From positions 1-34,533 of the forward strand of contig JAICUM010000005.1 of the NCBI GenBank assembly GCA_025935855.1: a stretch of DNA of 34,533 bases. The letters run 5' to 3'. How positions within the stretch are numbered: the first letter of the stretch is position 1; the number at the start of each line of letters is the position of its first letter. Positions 25,537-34,533 of the stretch are shown in pieces. The notes beneath the pieces were generated by a model. That model saw only the letters and a list, made by a program, of their open reading frames with translations. It did no database searches and was not told the origin of the DNA. Source of the DNA: Pirellulales bacterium. Its GTDB lineage: Bacteria > Planctomycetota > Planctomycetia > Pirellulales > Lacipirellulaceae. The position numbers and the translations under genes were made by a program.

Positions 25537-26838
25537 ATGCTTCGTTCCTTTGGCCTAGGTGGTTTGAGCGTCGTGATGTTGGTTGGCTTGGTGCAGGCCG
25601 CCCCGGTCGAGCAGGGCGTGAATTGGCGCTCGAATCTCGAACAGGCGAAGCTCGAAGCGGCACAGTCGAAGCGGTTGCTGCTGGTGCACTTCATGACTCG
25701 CACCTGCGGACCATGCAAGTATCTCGATCAGAACGTGTTCAGCCTGCCGCAAGTCGGCACAGCGATCGAGCAAGACTTCGTGCCGGTGCGGATCGACGCC
25801 GACGCCTCGCCGGCAATGGCCGCAATGTTTCGCGTGGATAAAGTGCCGAACGAATTCATCATGACGCCCGAGGGGAACGTGCTGGCGAATCCGCCGATTC
25901 CCGACAAGGCGGACGCCTACGTCGCGCAACTGCAGGGCATCGCCCGGCACCTCAAGCAACAGGCGGCCGCCGCCTCTCCCGCGGCCACGCAGCAGGCCAC
26001 GGTTAACCCTGCGTACGCCGGGCTGCCGGTGAGCGGCGCCCCGGCCGGCGCGGCTGCGGCGACCATGCCTGGCGCCGTTTCCAATCCAGCCATTTCCGCG
26101 GCACAAGGCGCCGCGATCGGGTCGGCCATGGCCGGACTGCCGAACCTCGGCGGCGCGGCGCCGCCAACGAACGCGATAGCGCCGCAGGCTCAAGCCAATC
26201 CGTTTGTCAACACAAACAGCAGCAATCGCTACGGCCAAGCCCAAAGCGTTTACGCGCCGGCCGCTCAACAAACGCCGGCAGCGCAGCAGAATGCCGCCTC
26301 AGCCGCCGGCACGATGGCCGCCGCCGCACAGAATCCACCGGCCACGGCAACAACGCCAGCCGCAAATGTTACAACAACTGCGTCCGCCAGCCCGGCGGCC
26401 GACGCCGCCGCGGTCGCCACTTCGAAACACGAGCCGCCAAAACTGCCGGCCGGCTCGCCGCCGCTGGCGTTCGACGGCTACTGCCCGGTCACGCTCAAGA
26501 CGCTGAGCCGCTGGACGCCCGGCAACGTGCAGTTCGGCATGGTCCACCGCGGCCGGACCTACTTGTTCGCCGGCGCCGAGCAGCGCGATCAGTTCCTCGC
26601 TAATCCCGATTCCTACAGCCCGGTCTTCTCCGGCCTGGATCCGGTGCTGTTGATCGACAACCAGCAAGCCGTCGATGGCTCGCGGGCGTTCGGCTTTCGC
26701 TACGGCGACGCGTTCTACCTGTTCTCCAGCAAGGAGACGATGGAGAAGTTCAGAAAATCGCCGCAAATGTACGCCGCTGGCGTACGCCAAGCGATGAACC
26801 GCCTCGACGCCTCGAACGGCGGCACGCTGCGGCGGTAA
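25537..26838 (+). CDS. Exported thioredoxin-family protein with Ala/Pro/Gln-rich linker and C-terminal YHS-like repeats
   Basis: MLRSFGLGGLSVVMLVGLVQAAP signal; HFMTRTCGPCKYLDQNVF (CGPC active site); VPNEFIMTPEGN; linker; GYCPVTLKTLSRWTPGNVQFGMVHRGRTYLFAGAEQRDQFLANPDSYSPVFSGLDPVLL and FGFRYGDAFYLFSSKETMEKFRKSPQMYA. Confidence 0.85.
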   Translation: MLRSFGLGGLSVVMLVGLVQAAPVEQGVNWRSNLEQAKLEAAQSKRLLLVHFMTRTCGPCKYLDQNVFSLPQVGTAIEQDFVPVRIDADASPAMAAMFRVDKVPNEFIMTPEGNVLANPPIPDKADAYVAQLQGIARHLKQQAAAASPAATQQATVNPAYAGLPVSGAPAGAAAATMPGAVSNPAISAAQGAAIGSAMAGLPNLGGAAPPTNAIAPQAQANPFVNTNSSNRYGQAQSVYAPAAQQTPAAQQNAASAAGTMAAAAQNPPATATTPAANVTTTASASPAADAAAVATSKHEPPKLPAGSPPLAFDGYCPVTLKTLSRWTPGNVQFGMVHRGRTYLFAGAEQRDQFLANPDSYSPVFSGLDPVLLIDNQQAVDGSRAFGFRYGDAFYLFSSKETMEKFRKSPQMYAAGVRQAMNRLDASNGGTLRR

Positions 26839-26932
26839 ATAGCCCGGCCATTCTGGCCGGAACAAGCACTGAATGTGCTCCGAATAGTAAGCACCACGCG
26901 CAGAAATCGCCGAGCCAGGATGGCTCGGCTAT
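26839..26932. repeat. Paired inverted hairpin repeats between convergent genes (possible bidirectional terminator or REP doublet)
   Basis: ATAGCCCGGCCATTCTGGCCGG (26839-26860) against CCGAGCCAGGATGGCTCGGCTAT (26910-26932); each arm is itself palindromic. Confidence 0.65.
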
Positions 26933-26951
26933 ATAGGTCGCATCGGCGGAC

Positions 26952-27614
26952 TCATTGATTCTTCAGCACGCGCTGCAATTGAATCACCCGCGCGCGCACT
27001 TCTTCCATATTCGGATTCAGCCGCAGCGCCCGGCGGTACGATTCCAGCGCCGCCACCAAATTGTGCTGCATCTCGAACGCTTGTCCCATGACCGCCGCCG
27101 CCTGGAAGTGGTACGGGTTAATCTCCAGCGCCTGATTGCAGTCGCGCGTCGCCGCGTCGTAATGGCCTAGGTGATAGTACGCCTTGCCGCGCTGATACCA
27201 GCCCTGAGCAATCCACGGCGCGTCCTGAATGATCTTGCCGGCCAACTGCGACGCCCGATCGTAATCGCCCTCGTCAATCTTATCAGCGACGGCCCCCAAC
27301 CGACGCTGATGAATCGCCAACCCCACGCGCGGCCAGATCAGCGAGATGGCGTTCTCGGCCAGCGTCCGCACGCCGCGATCAAGATCGACCAGCGCCTTCC
27401 CCAGCACGAAATTCGACTGATAGTCGCTCAGCCGCCCCAGGGCCAGCACGGCGCCGCGGCGGGCCATCCGCTCCCCGTTCAAGGCCAGCCGCTCAAGACT
27501 GCCAATGAAATACCGCTCCGACACCGAACGCAAAAACGTGTTGATCTCCTGGTCTTCGAGGTACTGCTCGAAGTAATCAACCAACAACGGGCTTTGGCGA
27601 TACGCGCGGCTCAC
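26952..27614 (-). CDS. TPR / HEAT-like repeat protein
   Basis: GWYQRGKAYYHLGHYDAATRDCNQALEINPYHFQAAAVMGQAFEMQHNLVAALESYRRALRLNPNMEEVR; N-terminal RMARRGAVLALGRLSDYQSNFVLGKALVD. Confidence 0.85.
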   Translation of the reverse strand: MSRAYRQSPLLVDYFEQYLEDQEINTFLRSVSERYFIGSLERLALNGERMARRGAVLALGRLSDYQSNFVLGKALVDLDRGVRTLAENAISLIWPRVGLAIHQRRLGAVADKIDEGDYDRASQLAGKIIQDAPWIAQGWYQRGKAYYHLGHYDAATRDCNQALEINPYHFQAAAVMGQAFEMQHNLVAALESYRRALRLNPNMEEVRARVIQLQRVLKNQ

Positions 27615-27833
27615 GGCAGTGGGGAAGGCAAACGACCGGGATCAATCGCTTCAGGTGATAAGTTCGACGATCGCCCGCGGCAAATCGTCCATCTACTCGT
27701 TGAGTGTAATTGCCCCTGCCAACTGCTCAATGAAAATGTAAAAAGAAAACGCAGCTTCCCTAACGTCGATTGACCGCGGCCGAGCGCCAATTCCTGCCGT
27801 CGGCTCGCCAAACTCTTGACAGTCGCCCTTCGC

Positions 27834-28997
27834 ATGTTTACTCGCCGGATGACGAACCGATGGATTGCCGCCGCGGCGACGATGCTTGTCGCCGTCGGAA
27901 TCGTCGCGCCGCCATGCAATGCACAAACCAAAGCGGCCGCGCCGTCCGCTGGCATCAAACGCTACGAGCTGCCCGTCACCGTCACCTGGCAAAGCCAAGA
28001 ACTCGCTTCGGGGCTGAACCGTCTGGCTGACTTGCAGCAGACGACCATCTGGCTCGATCGCCGCATCGATCCCTCGACAACCGTTGACCTCTCCGCCAGC
28101 AACGAGCCGCTCATCGACGTGCTGCGCAAGCTCGGCGAGCCGCACGCCTGGTCGGCGACGCCATTGGACGGCGTTGTGTATTTCGGCCCCAAGCAAACCG
28201 CCGACGAGCTCGCGACGCTTGCCGCGATTGCGCGACAACAAGTGGCGCAGGCTCCCGCGACCATGCAAAATCGATGGCTCAAGAGCGAGGCATGGTCGTT
28301 TCCCCGCTTAAGTCAGCCGCGCGAGCTGCTAGTCGCCCTAGCCAAGTCCGTCGGCGCCTCGATCGAGCACGTCGACCTCGTGCCGCTCGATCTGTGGCCC
28401 GCGCACTCCCTGCCGCCGACGCCGCTCGTCGATCGAATGGTGTTGGTACTCGCCAGTTTCGATTTGACCTGCGAGCTATCCAAGGACGGCCGGCAGCTCG
28501 CCGTCGTGCCTATTAAGCGGCCAGTGCAAATCACTCGCGAATTCGCAGTTCCCGCCGCGCGGGCCGCTGCCATTGAGGAGCAATTGCAATTGATGCCGGA
28601 AGCAAAAGTCGATCGCCGCGGGCAGCGATTGATCGTTTCGGCGCGTGTCGAAGAACTCGAAACATTGGCTGTCGTCATGCGCGGTCAAACAACATCCAGT
28701 GCCGCCAGGCAACAGTCCAGCAGCACGAAGCCCGCGCCTTTGGAAGATCAACGCTTCACGCTGCGAATCGAAAACAAACCCGTCGGCGCCGTGATCGACC
28801 AGCTCGCGAAGCAACTGAAGCTCGACGTGACGTGGGACGCTGCTCTTCAAGCCGGCGCGAAGCCCCGCCGCAATGCGCTCATCTCCTGCAACGTCCGCGA
28901 AGTGAACATCGACGCCCTGCTCAAAGCCATCCTCGCACCTGCCAACCTCGCCTTCCACCGCGACGGCCAACGCATCGCCATCCACGCCGCCAACTAG
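27834..28997 (+). CDS. Exported protein with secretin/TonB short N-terminal (STN)-like domains
   Basis: Signal MFTRRMTNRWIAAAATMLVAVGIVAPPCNAQ; VTWQSQELASGLNRLADLQQTTIWLDRRIDPSTTVDLSASNEPLIDVLRKLGEPHAWSATPLDGVVYFGP and a second related unit FTLRIENKPVGAVIDQLAKQLKLDVTWD..NIDALLKAILAPANLAFHRDGQRIAI. Confidence 0.6.
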   Translation: MFTRRMTNRWIAAAATMLVAVGIVAPPCNAQTKAAAPSAGIKRYELPVTVTWQSQELASGLNRLADLQQTTIWLDRRIDPSTTVDLSASNEPLIDVLRKLGEPHAWSATPLDGVVYFGPKQTADELATLAAIARQQVAQAPATMQNRWLKSEAWSFPRLSQPRELLVALAKSVGASIEHVDLVPLDLWPAHSLPPTPLVDRMVLVLASFDLTCELSKDGRQLAVVPIKRPVQITREFAVPAARAAAIEEQLQLMPEAKVDRRGQRLIVSARVEELETLAVVMRGQTTSSAARQQSSSTKPAPLEDQRFTLRIENKPVGAVIDQLAKQLKLDVTWDAALQAGAKPRRNALISCNVREVNIDALLKAILAPANLAFHRDGQRIAIHAAN

Positions 28998-29023
28998 AGT
29001 AGCGCGTTCGCCGCCAGAGAACC

Positions 29024-29329
29024 TCACGACCGCATTAGCCGGTTCAGTTGTTCGCGAATCTCCGTCTCGATCTTCCCCTTGAACATCATCGCCGTCAGCG
29101 GGATGTCGCCCGACACGTCCAGCTTCTTGTCCAGCGACGCGATCGCGCCCGCCACCTTGAAGCCAAACGTCTTGAACGCGAACGTGAGCGTGTTCCCGTT
29201 CCACGCCTGCGTCAGGTCGCTCACCTTGTCCTGGAACTTCGCCTGCAGCGATTCCACGAACCGCTCCAAGCGCGACTTCGCCTCGTCGGCCGATAGATTG
29301 TGAGGCACCTCCAAATGAAACTTAGGCAC
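29024..29329 (-). CDS. Polyhydroxyalkanoic acid system family protein (PHA_gran_rgn-like)
   Basis: GTG start VPKFHLEVPHNLSADEAKSRLERFVESLQAKFQDKVSDLTQAWNGNTLTFAFKTFGFKVAGAI...; ATG-extended ORF to 29362. Confidence 0.75.
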   Translation of the reverse strand: MPKFHLEVPHNLSADEAKSRLERFVESLQAKFQDKVSDLTQAWNGNTLTFAFKTFGFKVAGAIASLDKKLDVSGDIPLTAMMFKGKIETEIREQLNRLMRS

Positions 29330-29576
29330 GCGGCGTTCTCCTGAAGGGAATGATCCGAGCAAAACGCCCAGGATCCGATAGCGGGCGTCGCTTCATTATA
29401 CGCAGATTACCGCGGCATTCTTGATCAACTGAATTGTCCGCAGATGTCGCCGATAGACGCAGATGTGAAGATAAGGAAACAAAAAGCATAAATCGACTGC
29501 CGAATCACTCCATTCACTCCGATCTGCGGCCATCTGTTCCATCTGCGGAAGTACTCTTCTCGATCTGCGGAGCGCG

Positions 29577-29798
29577 TTATGCCTCCTCATCCCAATCCGT
29601 GCGGTCCTCGCCATGCCACAGCGGCAGCCCGGTCCGCACGCGCTCCGCCAGCACGTGCAACTTTTCATCCGTCCCCGGCATGGCGCGCGTGGATTGGAAA
29701 CGACGCTCCTCGACAGCCTCCGGCTCGAAATTCCACTGGCCTTCCTTGATGGCTTCCAGCACTGACTTCGCCACGAGTAGATCCCCCCGAATCTTCAA
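29577..29798 (-). CDS. Small hypothetical protein
   Basis: 73 aa MKIRGDLLVAKSVLEAIKEGQWNFEPEAVEERRFQSTRAMPGTDEKLHVLAERVRTGLPLWHGEDRTDWDEEA; protein-like composition. Confidence 0.55.
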   Translation of the reverse strand: MKIRGDLLVAKSVLEAIKEGQWNFEPEAVEERRFQSTRAMPGTDEKLHVLAERVRTGLPLWHGEDRTDWDEEA

Positions 29799-29905
29799 TT
29801 GGCTAGAGAAGCTTGGCCTTCCTCTGCTCGATTTGCCAATATCGCGGAATGCACGCGCGTGTCAAGAAAATTCCGCGGCGCCCGCAAAACAACACGGGCG
29901 ACAAA

Positions 29906-30625
29906 TCAATGCAAGGCCGCCGCGCCCGCGCGCCGATTGCCGACAAGCCCGTGCAATTGAGCGACGCGGCTTGCGCAAATCACGCCGGTTCTGCCGCCCT
30001 TACAGGCGGCGCCGCGAACGCCCACGACGTCGATCAACTCTAACGGCAGCAGCGCCATGGACTCCACTGTCAGCCGCCCCGCGACAACGGTGCGCTTGCC
30101 TCGATCGCGAATCGAGCCGAGCAAATCCACCAGCGCCGCCCGGTCAAGCACGTCGAGAAGTCCGCCCGCCGATTTATCAAACGTGTCGATCAGCACCCAA
30201 TCGGCGATTGATTCTGACAATAAGGTCAGAATCTCAGCAGGCGAGGGCGCCCGCGCCGTGTTGAAATCGGCGTACATCACCGGCACTAAACCTTGCCCGG
30301 CGTCGCTCGTCGCTTGTTGCACCCTCAGCCATGCATCTTTCCAGTCCTGCGACTTCTGTCCCGCGAGACCCAGCTTCAACAACTTCACTCCCGGAACCGC
30401 ATGCACGAACGCCGGCCCCCAACCGATCCAATCCGACAACTCGCCCGCAGCCGCTGAAACCGGCGCCCGGTTGCCAACCGCAGCCACCACCCGCGCCGCG
30501 ACGTCCGGGTACACGTAACCCAAGGCGCCGCGCGCCGGCTCCTTCAAGTCGATCCAGTCGGCTCCGCCGCGCAGCGCAGCTTCAGCTTCCTCTTCGTCGC
30601 GAACGCTTACCAACAGTTGCGTCAT
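29906..30625 (-). CDS. mfnB: (5-formylfuran-3-yl)methyl phosphate synthase-like protein (MfnB / former DUF556)
   Basis: LLVSVRDEEEAEAALRGGADWIDLKEPARGALGYV..VKLLKLGLAG..VPVMYADFNTARAPSP..VLIDTFDKSAGGLLDVL..VVAGRLTVESMALLPLELIDVVGVRGAACKGGRTGVICASRV. Confidence 0.85.
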   Translation of the reverse strand: MTQLLVSVRDEEEAEAALRGGADWIDLKEPARGALGYVYPDVAARVVAAVGNRAPVSAAAGELSDWIGWGPAFVHAVPGVKLLKLGLAGQKSQDWKDAWLRVQQATSDAGQGLVPVMYADFNTARAPSPAEILTLLSESIADWVLIDTFDKSAGGLLDVLDRAALVDLLGSIRDRGKRTVVAGRLTVESMALLPLELIDVVGVRGAACKGGRTGVICASRVAQLHGLVGNRRAGAAALH

Positions 30626-31200
30626 GTCGCCGACCCGCTACTCGCCGCTTCCGATTCTTCGCGCATCTTCTGCTCCAGATGAATCTCGCGCAGCCGATGA
30701 TTCAGCCGGCGAATCAGCTCGCCGCTCAGCGGCTCGCACCACGTGCCGCGGATGCTGACATACCCGTCGCACCAGCGCGCCAGCGCGTCCTTCACTTCCA
30801 TGTGCGCCCACTCCGGCGCCTTCTGCGACAGCCGGGCCACCAGGTTCACCGTCTCACGTTCCTTACCCGCCACCGCCGGCAAGTGCGACGGCCCCTGGCC
30901 CGCGAAAAACGATTCGACCACCTGCATCGGCACGGCGATCGGCCTGCCGGCGCGCAAGTAGAACAGTACCTCGCCGTCGCGATAAGCAACCCGCGGCCGC
31001 CGCCATTGGCTGACGAGGCCGATGATGAGCACGACGCCCAGGACGATCAGCAGCCACCCGGCGGCGCGAATCCACCACGCCGTCGCGCCGTTTTGCAGGA
31101 GAAACCCGACGCCGATTATCGCCGCCGCCGGTACCATCGACATCGCCAACACGCGGCGATTCGAGCGCAGCCACACCTCGGTTTGTCCTTTAGGTTCCAT
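30622..31200 (-). CDS. Hypothetical membrane protein, overlapping mfnB by 4 bp
   Basis: Two TM segments (VLAMSMVPAAAIIGVGFLL; WWIRAAGWLLIVLGVVLIIGLV); its TGA stop overlaps the mfnB ATG (ATGA). Confidence 0.75.
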   Translation of the reverse strand: MEPKGQTEVWLRSNRRVLAMSMVPAAAIIGVGFLLQNGATAWWIRAAGWLLIVLGVVLIIGLVSQWRRPRVAYRDGEVLFYLRAGRPIAVPMQVVESFFAGQGPSHLPAVAGKERETVNLVARLSQKAPEWAHMEVKDALARWCDGYVSIRGTWCEPLSGELIRRLNHRLREIHLEQKMREESEAASSGSAT

Positions 31201-31313
31201 CGGTAACGATCTTACCTACGACTCCCGCATGACGGCAGGCGCCCAGCGCCATCAACGGACAAGAATCAAACTCACATGTGCATCAACTTCAGAAAGACTT
31301 TCTAAATTAGCCA

Positions 31314-31383
31314 CGGAGCTACGCTCCGCCGGCGCAGTGGCAAGGGACGCTCCACTTCACATCGCCAGCGGAGCGTAGCTCCG
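31314..31383. repeat. Inverted repeat, 16-bp perfect arms that are themselves palindromic
   Basis: CGGAGCTACGCTCCGC (31314-31329) and GCGGAGCGTAGCTCCG (31368-31383). Confidence 0.8.
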
Positions 31384-31423
31384 CGGTTAGGAGGCTTGAT
31401 TGCCTGTCCGCGAGGAAGGGGTC

Positions 31424-31485
31424 GGGAGTCTTTTGCGACTGGTCATTGCGTTTGCGTGGAAGCTCTCCAGTCGTAAAAGACTCCC
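31424..31485. repeat. Inverted repeat, 18/19-bp arms
   Basis: GGGAGTCTTTTGCGACTGG (31424-31442) and CCAGTCGTAAAAGACTCCC (31467-31485). Confidence 0.8.
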
Positions 31486-31543
31486 GGCCCCGTGCGTCCC
31501 CAGCGCTAGACGGCGCACCGCCGCGCCTTTACGCTTGCTCTCC

Positions 31544-33121
31544 ATGACCCTCGACGCTCGAGTTCGTTCACGACCGCGCGATCCTGCGCTGATTCCAATT
31601 CTCGCCGTCATCGTTGCCTACCTGGTCGTGCTGGCGCTCGGCTGGCCGCGGGATTGGACAAACGCCTCGCTGGCCGACCACAGCGCCGCCGCCGAAGCCG
31701 ATCATGGCGCCGCCACAAACGCCCCGCCGAACGAGTCTGCCGCTCCCGCGCTGTGGGCCGTCACGCCGTTCGTGCTCCTGCTGGCGGCCATCGCCGTGCT
31801 GCCGCTGATTCCTCACACTGCCCACTGGTGGGAGAGCAATCTCAGCCGCTTCCTCGTCGCCGCCGGCCTGGCCCTGGTCGCACTTGTCTACTACGCCTTC
31901 ATACACGACGGCCACGTCGTCGCCCATTGGCCCGGGCACGCCGTCATCTCGCGCCAGGATGGCGCCGTCCAATGGGGCTTCGTGAAAACCGTCCTTGCCA
32001 ACGCGTTGCTTGGCGAGTTCATCCCGTTCATCGTCCTGCTGTTCAGTCTGTACACGATCGCCGGCGGCATCCGCATCACCGGCGATTTGCGAGCAAAACC
32101 AAGCACCAACGCCGCCATTATGGCCGTCGGCGCCTTGCTCGCGAGCTTCATCGGCACCACCGGCGCCGCGATGCTCCTCATCCGGCTGCTTCTGGAAACC
32201 AACCGCGAGCGGAAGCACGTCGCCCACACGGCGGTCTTCTTTATCTTCACCGCGTGCAACTGCGGCGGCTGCCTGCTGCCCATCGGCGACCCGCCGCTGT
32301 TCCTCGGCTACCTGCAGGGCGTGAGCTTCTTCTGGACTCTCGGCCTCTGGCCCGAATGGTTGTTCGTCAATGGCATGCTACTGGTCGCGTACTGGGCGCT
32401 CGACCGATTCTACTTCTATCCGCGTGAAGCCGCGCTCGACAGGCAGCGCGACGTCGCCCGTGTGCATGGAATTAAGGTAACCGGCGCCGGCTTGAACGGC
32501 CCGTTGCTGCTCGGCGTCGTGGCGGCGGTCGCCGTGCTCGATCCGAGCAAGGCCGTCCCCGGCACGACTTGGCATCCCTGGATGTACCTCCGCGAGGCCG
32601 TGCTGCTGGCGCTCGTGGCGGCCTCGCTGTTCTTCGGCTCGCACCACACACGCCAGCACAACCGCTTCAACTACTCCGCCATCATCGAAGTGGCCGCGCT
32701 GTTCGTCGGCATATTCATCTGCATGCAGCCGGCCTTGGAAATCCTCAGCGCCAACGGGGCGTATCTTGTCGACCGCTTCCAAATGGGGCCCGGCAAGTTT
32801 TTTTGGGCCTCCGGCATGCTCTCCTCGATCCTCGACAACGCGCCCACGTACCTCGTGTTCTTCCAAACCGCCCGCGACCCCGCCCAGGCCGGGTCGGTCA
32901 CCGGTGGCGTGCCGGAGCCCATTCTCGTCGGCATCAGCCTCGGCGCGGTCATGTGGGGCGCCATGACCTACATCGGCAACGGCCCCAATTTCATGGTCAA
33001 GGCCATCGCCGAATCCTCGGGCGTCCGCATGCCCAGCTTCTTCGGCTACATGGCCTACAGCCTGCTGATCCTGCTGCCGATTCTACTGCTCATGGACTGG
33101 ATTTTCGTCCTCCGCCCCTAG
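31544..33121 (+). CDS. Sodium:proton antiporter, NhaD/ArsB ion-transporter superfamily
   Basis: Many TM segments; IGTTGAAMLLIRLLLETNRERKHVAHTAVFFIFTACNCGGCLLPIGDPPLFLGYLQGV; SSILDNAPTYLVFFQTA; GAMTYIGNGPNFMVKAIAE. Start MTLDARVRSRPRDP chosen over the ORF start at 31400. Confidence 0.85.
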   Translation: MTLDARVRSRPRDPALIPILAVIVAYLVVLALGWPRDWTNASLADHSAAAEADHGAATNAPPNESAAPALWAVTPFVLLLAAIAVLPLIPHTAHWWESNLSRFLVAAGLALVALVYYAFIHDGHVVAHWPGHAVISRQDGAVQWGFVKTVLANALLGEFIPFIVLLFSLYTIAGGIRITGDLRAKPSTNAAIMAVGALLASFIGTTGAAMLLIRLLLETNRERKHVAHTAVFFIFTACNCGGCLLPIGDPPLFLGYLQGVSFFWTLGLWPEWLFVNGMLLVAYWALDRFYFYPREAALDRQRDVARVHGIKVTGAGLNGPLLLGVVAAVAVLDPSKAVPGTTWHPWMYLREAVLLALVAASLFFGSHHTRQHNRFNYSAIIEVAALFVGIFICMQPALEILSANGAYLVDRFQMGPGKFFWASGMLSSILDNAPTYLVFFQTARDPAQAGSVTGGVPEPILVGISLGAVMWGAMTYIGNGPNFMVKAIAESSGVRMPSFFGYMAYSLLILLPILLLMDWIFVLRP

Positions 33122-33308
33122 CATTAAGCTTGCCTGGCGGTTCCCTCCCCTTAATGGGGAGGGCTAGGGAGGGGTCCCATTTCGCTCGCCAAGGCGAAGA
33201 AGCGGGACAAACGTTACTTTTCGTTCCCATCGCCTCGTTTTAGAATGCCTTGATTCTCGCTTCCACATTCCGCTTAAGCAGATAGCCTCGCCGCGCTGAC
33301 TCGCTCCT

Positions 33309-34493
33309 GTGCCTTCGCCGATCATCACCCGCCAGCGCGACCTCGACGACCTCTGCGAGCGGATGGAAGCCGCCGACATACTCGGCTTCGACACCGAGTT
33401 CGTCTCGGAAGACACCTTTCATCCCGAGCTGTGCCTCATTCAGGTGGTGACGCCGCGCGAGCTGGCGGTCATCGATCCGCAAACCGTTGACGTCGGCGGC
33501 TTTTGGAAAGTCGTCGCCCAGGGGGAGCACACCACCGTCGTTCACGCGGGGCGCGAGGAGCTGAGCTTCATGCTCCGCGCGGTCGGCGCCATCCCCAAGC
33601 GGATGTTCGACGTGCAGATCGCCGCCGGCTTCTGTACCAACGAATTCCCCGCGTCGTACGGCTCGGTCGTCGGCAAGTTCCTCGGCCGGCAGCCGATGAA
33701 GGGCGAGCAGCGCACCGACTGGCGCCGGCGCCCGCTGACCGATGCGCAGATCAATTACGCGCTGGAAGACGTCCGCTATCTTTTGCCGCTGCACGAACGG
33801 CTGACGCAAACGCTCGCCAAGCGCAATCGCCTCGCGTGGCTCGAAGAAGAAATGGCCGCCTGGCAGCAGCAGATCATCGAAGCCCAAGAGCGAAAAGATT
33901 GGCGGCGCGTCTCCGGCATTGGCAGCCTCAACGCGCGGAACCTCGCCATCGTTCGCGAGCTGTGGCATTGGCGGCAGGAAGAAGCCAAACGCATCAACCA
34001 GCCGCCAAAGCGTCTGCTGCGCGACGACCTTTTGGTCGAAATCGCCAAACGCAAATCAGACCAGCCGGACCAAATTCTCGCCATCCGCGGCCTGCAGCGC
34101 GGCGACTTGCGGCGCAAGGCCCGCGAGCTAGCCGCCGCCGTCCGCCGCGGCCTCGATGCTCCGCTGGAGCGCGATCACCGTTTGCCGCAGGGCGAACCGC
34201 CGTCGCAGCTCAACTTGCTCGGCCAGTTCCTCACCCCGGCGCTCACGTCGATTTGCCGCCGCGCCGAAGTCGCCGCCAGCATGGTCGGCACCGCCACCGA
34301 TGTGCGCGAGCTGATTGCCTATCGCTACGGCTTCGGCGGCGCCGATCCGGAAGAAACGCCCGTCCTGCTGCAAGGCTGGCGAGCCCAGCTCGTCGGCAAC
34401 CTGCTCGACGATCTGCTCGCGGGCAAAAAATCCATCCGCATCGCCGACCCGTCGCACGAAGACCCGTTGGCGTTTGATGACTTCAAGAAATGA
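33309..34493 (+). CDS. rnd: Ribonuclease D (DEDD 3'-5' exonuclease with HRDC-like region)
   Basis: ADILGFDTEFVSEDTFHPELCLIQVVTP (DxE motif), VVHAGREELSFML, MFDVQIAAGFC, LTDAQINYALEDVRYLLPLHERL. Confidence 0.92.
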   Translation: MPSPIITRQRDLDDLCERMEAADILGFDTEFVSEDTFHPELCLIQVVTPRELAVIDPQTVDVGGFWKVVAQGEHTTVVHAGREELSFMLRAVGAIPKRMFDVQIAAGFCTNEFPASYGSVVGKFLGRQPMKGEQRTDWRRRPLTDAQINYALEDVRYLLPLHERLTQTLAKRNRLAWLEEEMAAWQQQIIEAQERKDWRRVSGIGSLNARNLAIVRELWHWRQEEAKRINQPPKRLLRDDLLVEIAKRKSDQPDQILAIRGLQRGDLRRKARELAAAVRRGLDAPLERDHRLPQGEPPSQLNLLGQFLTPALTSICRRAEVAASMVGTATDVRELIAYRYGFGGADPEETPVLLQGWRAQLVGNLLDDLLAGKKSIRIADPSHEDPLAFDDFKK

Positions 34494-34533
34494 TCGCCCG
34501 CAAATCGAATCGTTTAGCCGCGACCCGCTAGGG

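Noticed and set aside
29396-29580. Stretch with repeated ATCTGCGG / CGCAGAT motifs between the PHA-system gene and the 73-aa ORF
   Set aside because: Looks like a degenerate intergenic repeat, but copies are too diverged and short to define boundaries by eye.
31568-33243. Tracked ORFs 31654..32427 +, 31568..32227 -, 32569..33243 + and 32378..32866 -
   Set aside because: Overlap the well-supported antiporter CDS and lack recognisable domains.
33503-34477. 324-aa plus-strand ORF, very Arg/Ala-rich
   Set aside because: A +2 shadow frame of RNase D.

Overview
This window looks like a chromosomal segment of a high-GC planctomycete (Pirellulales-like). The assignment rests on the LEPR-XLL-type giant protein, a DUF1559 pseudopilin, PEP-CTERM-like proteins, a Ser/Thr kinase fused to an FGE/SUMF1 domain, and an MfnB homologue. 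The first 8.3 kb is one uninterrupted minus-strand reading frame (8336 down to base 1, running off the window edge). It encodes more than 2,770 aa of repeated right-handed beta-helix modules. The supplied ORF track omits this frame and lists many spurious ORFs inside it. The rest is mostly ordinary chromosomal genes: DUF3467, LuxR regulator, ECF sigma, DUF1559, kinase, EVE domain, tRNA-Ser, rho, thioredoxin/YHS-like, TPR, PHA-system protein, mfnB-like, NhaD-like antiporter and RNase D. The most interesting stretch is about 18.1-22.0 kb. It holds a REP-associated tyrosine transposase (RAYT) bounded on both sides by a bipartite palindromic REP element, with a third copy in frame inside its own coding sequence and a fourth near 25.2 kb. 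Next to it is a duplicated macro-domain gene: one copy is C-terminally truncated, the other is frameshifted and split by a 127-bp TIR-bearing repeat. A truncated PIN-domain remnant lies nearby. All calls come from reading the sequence; no database search was run.
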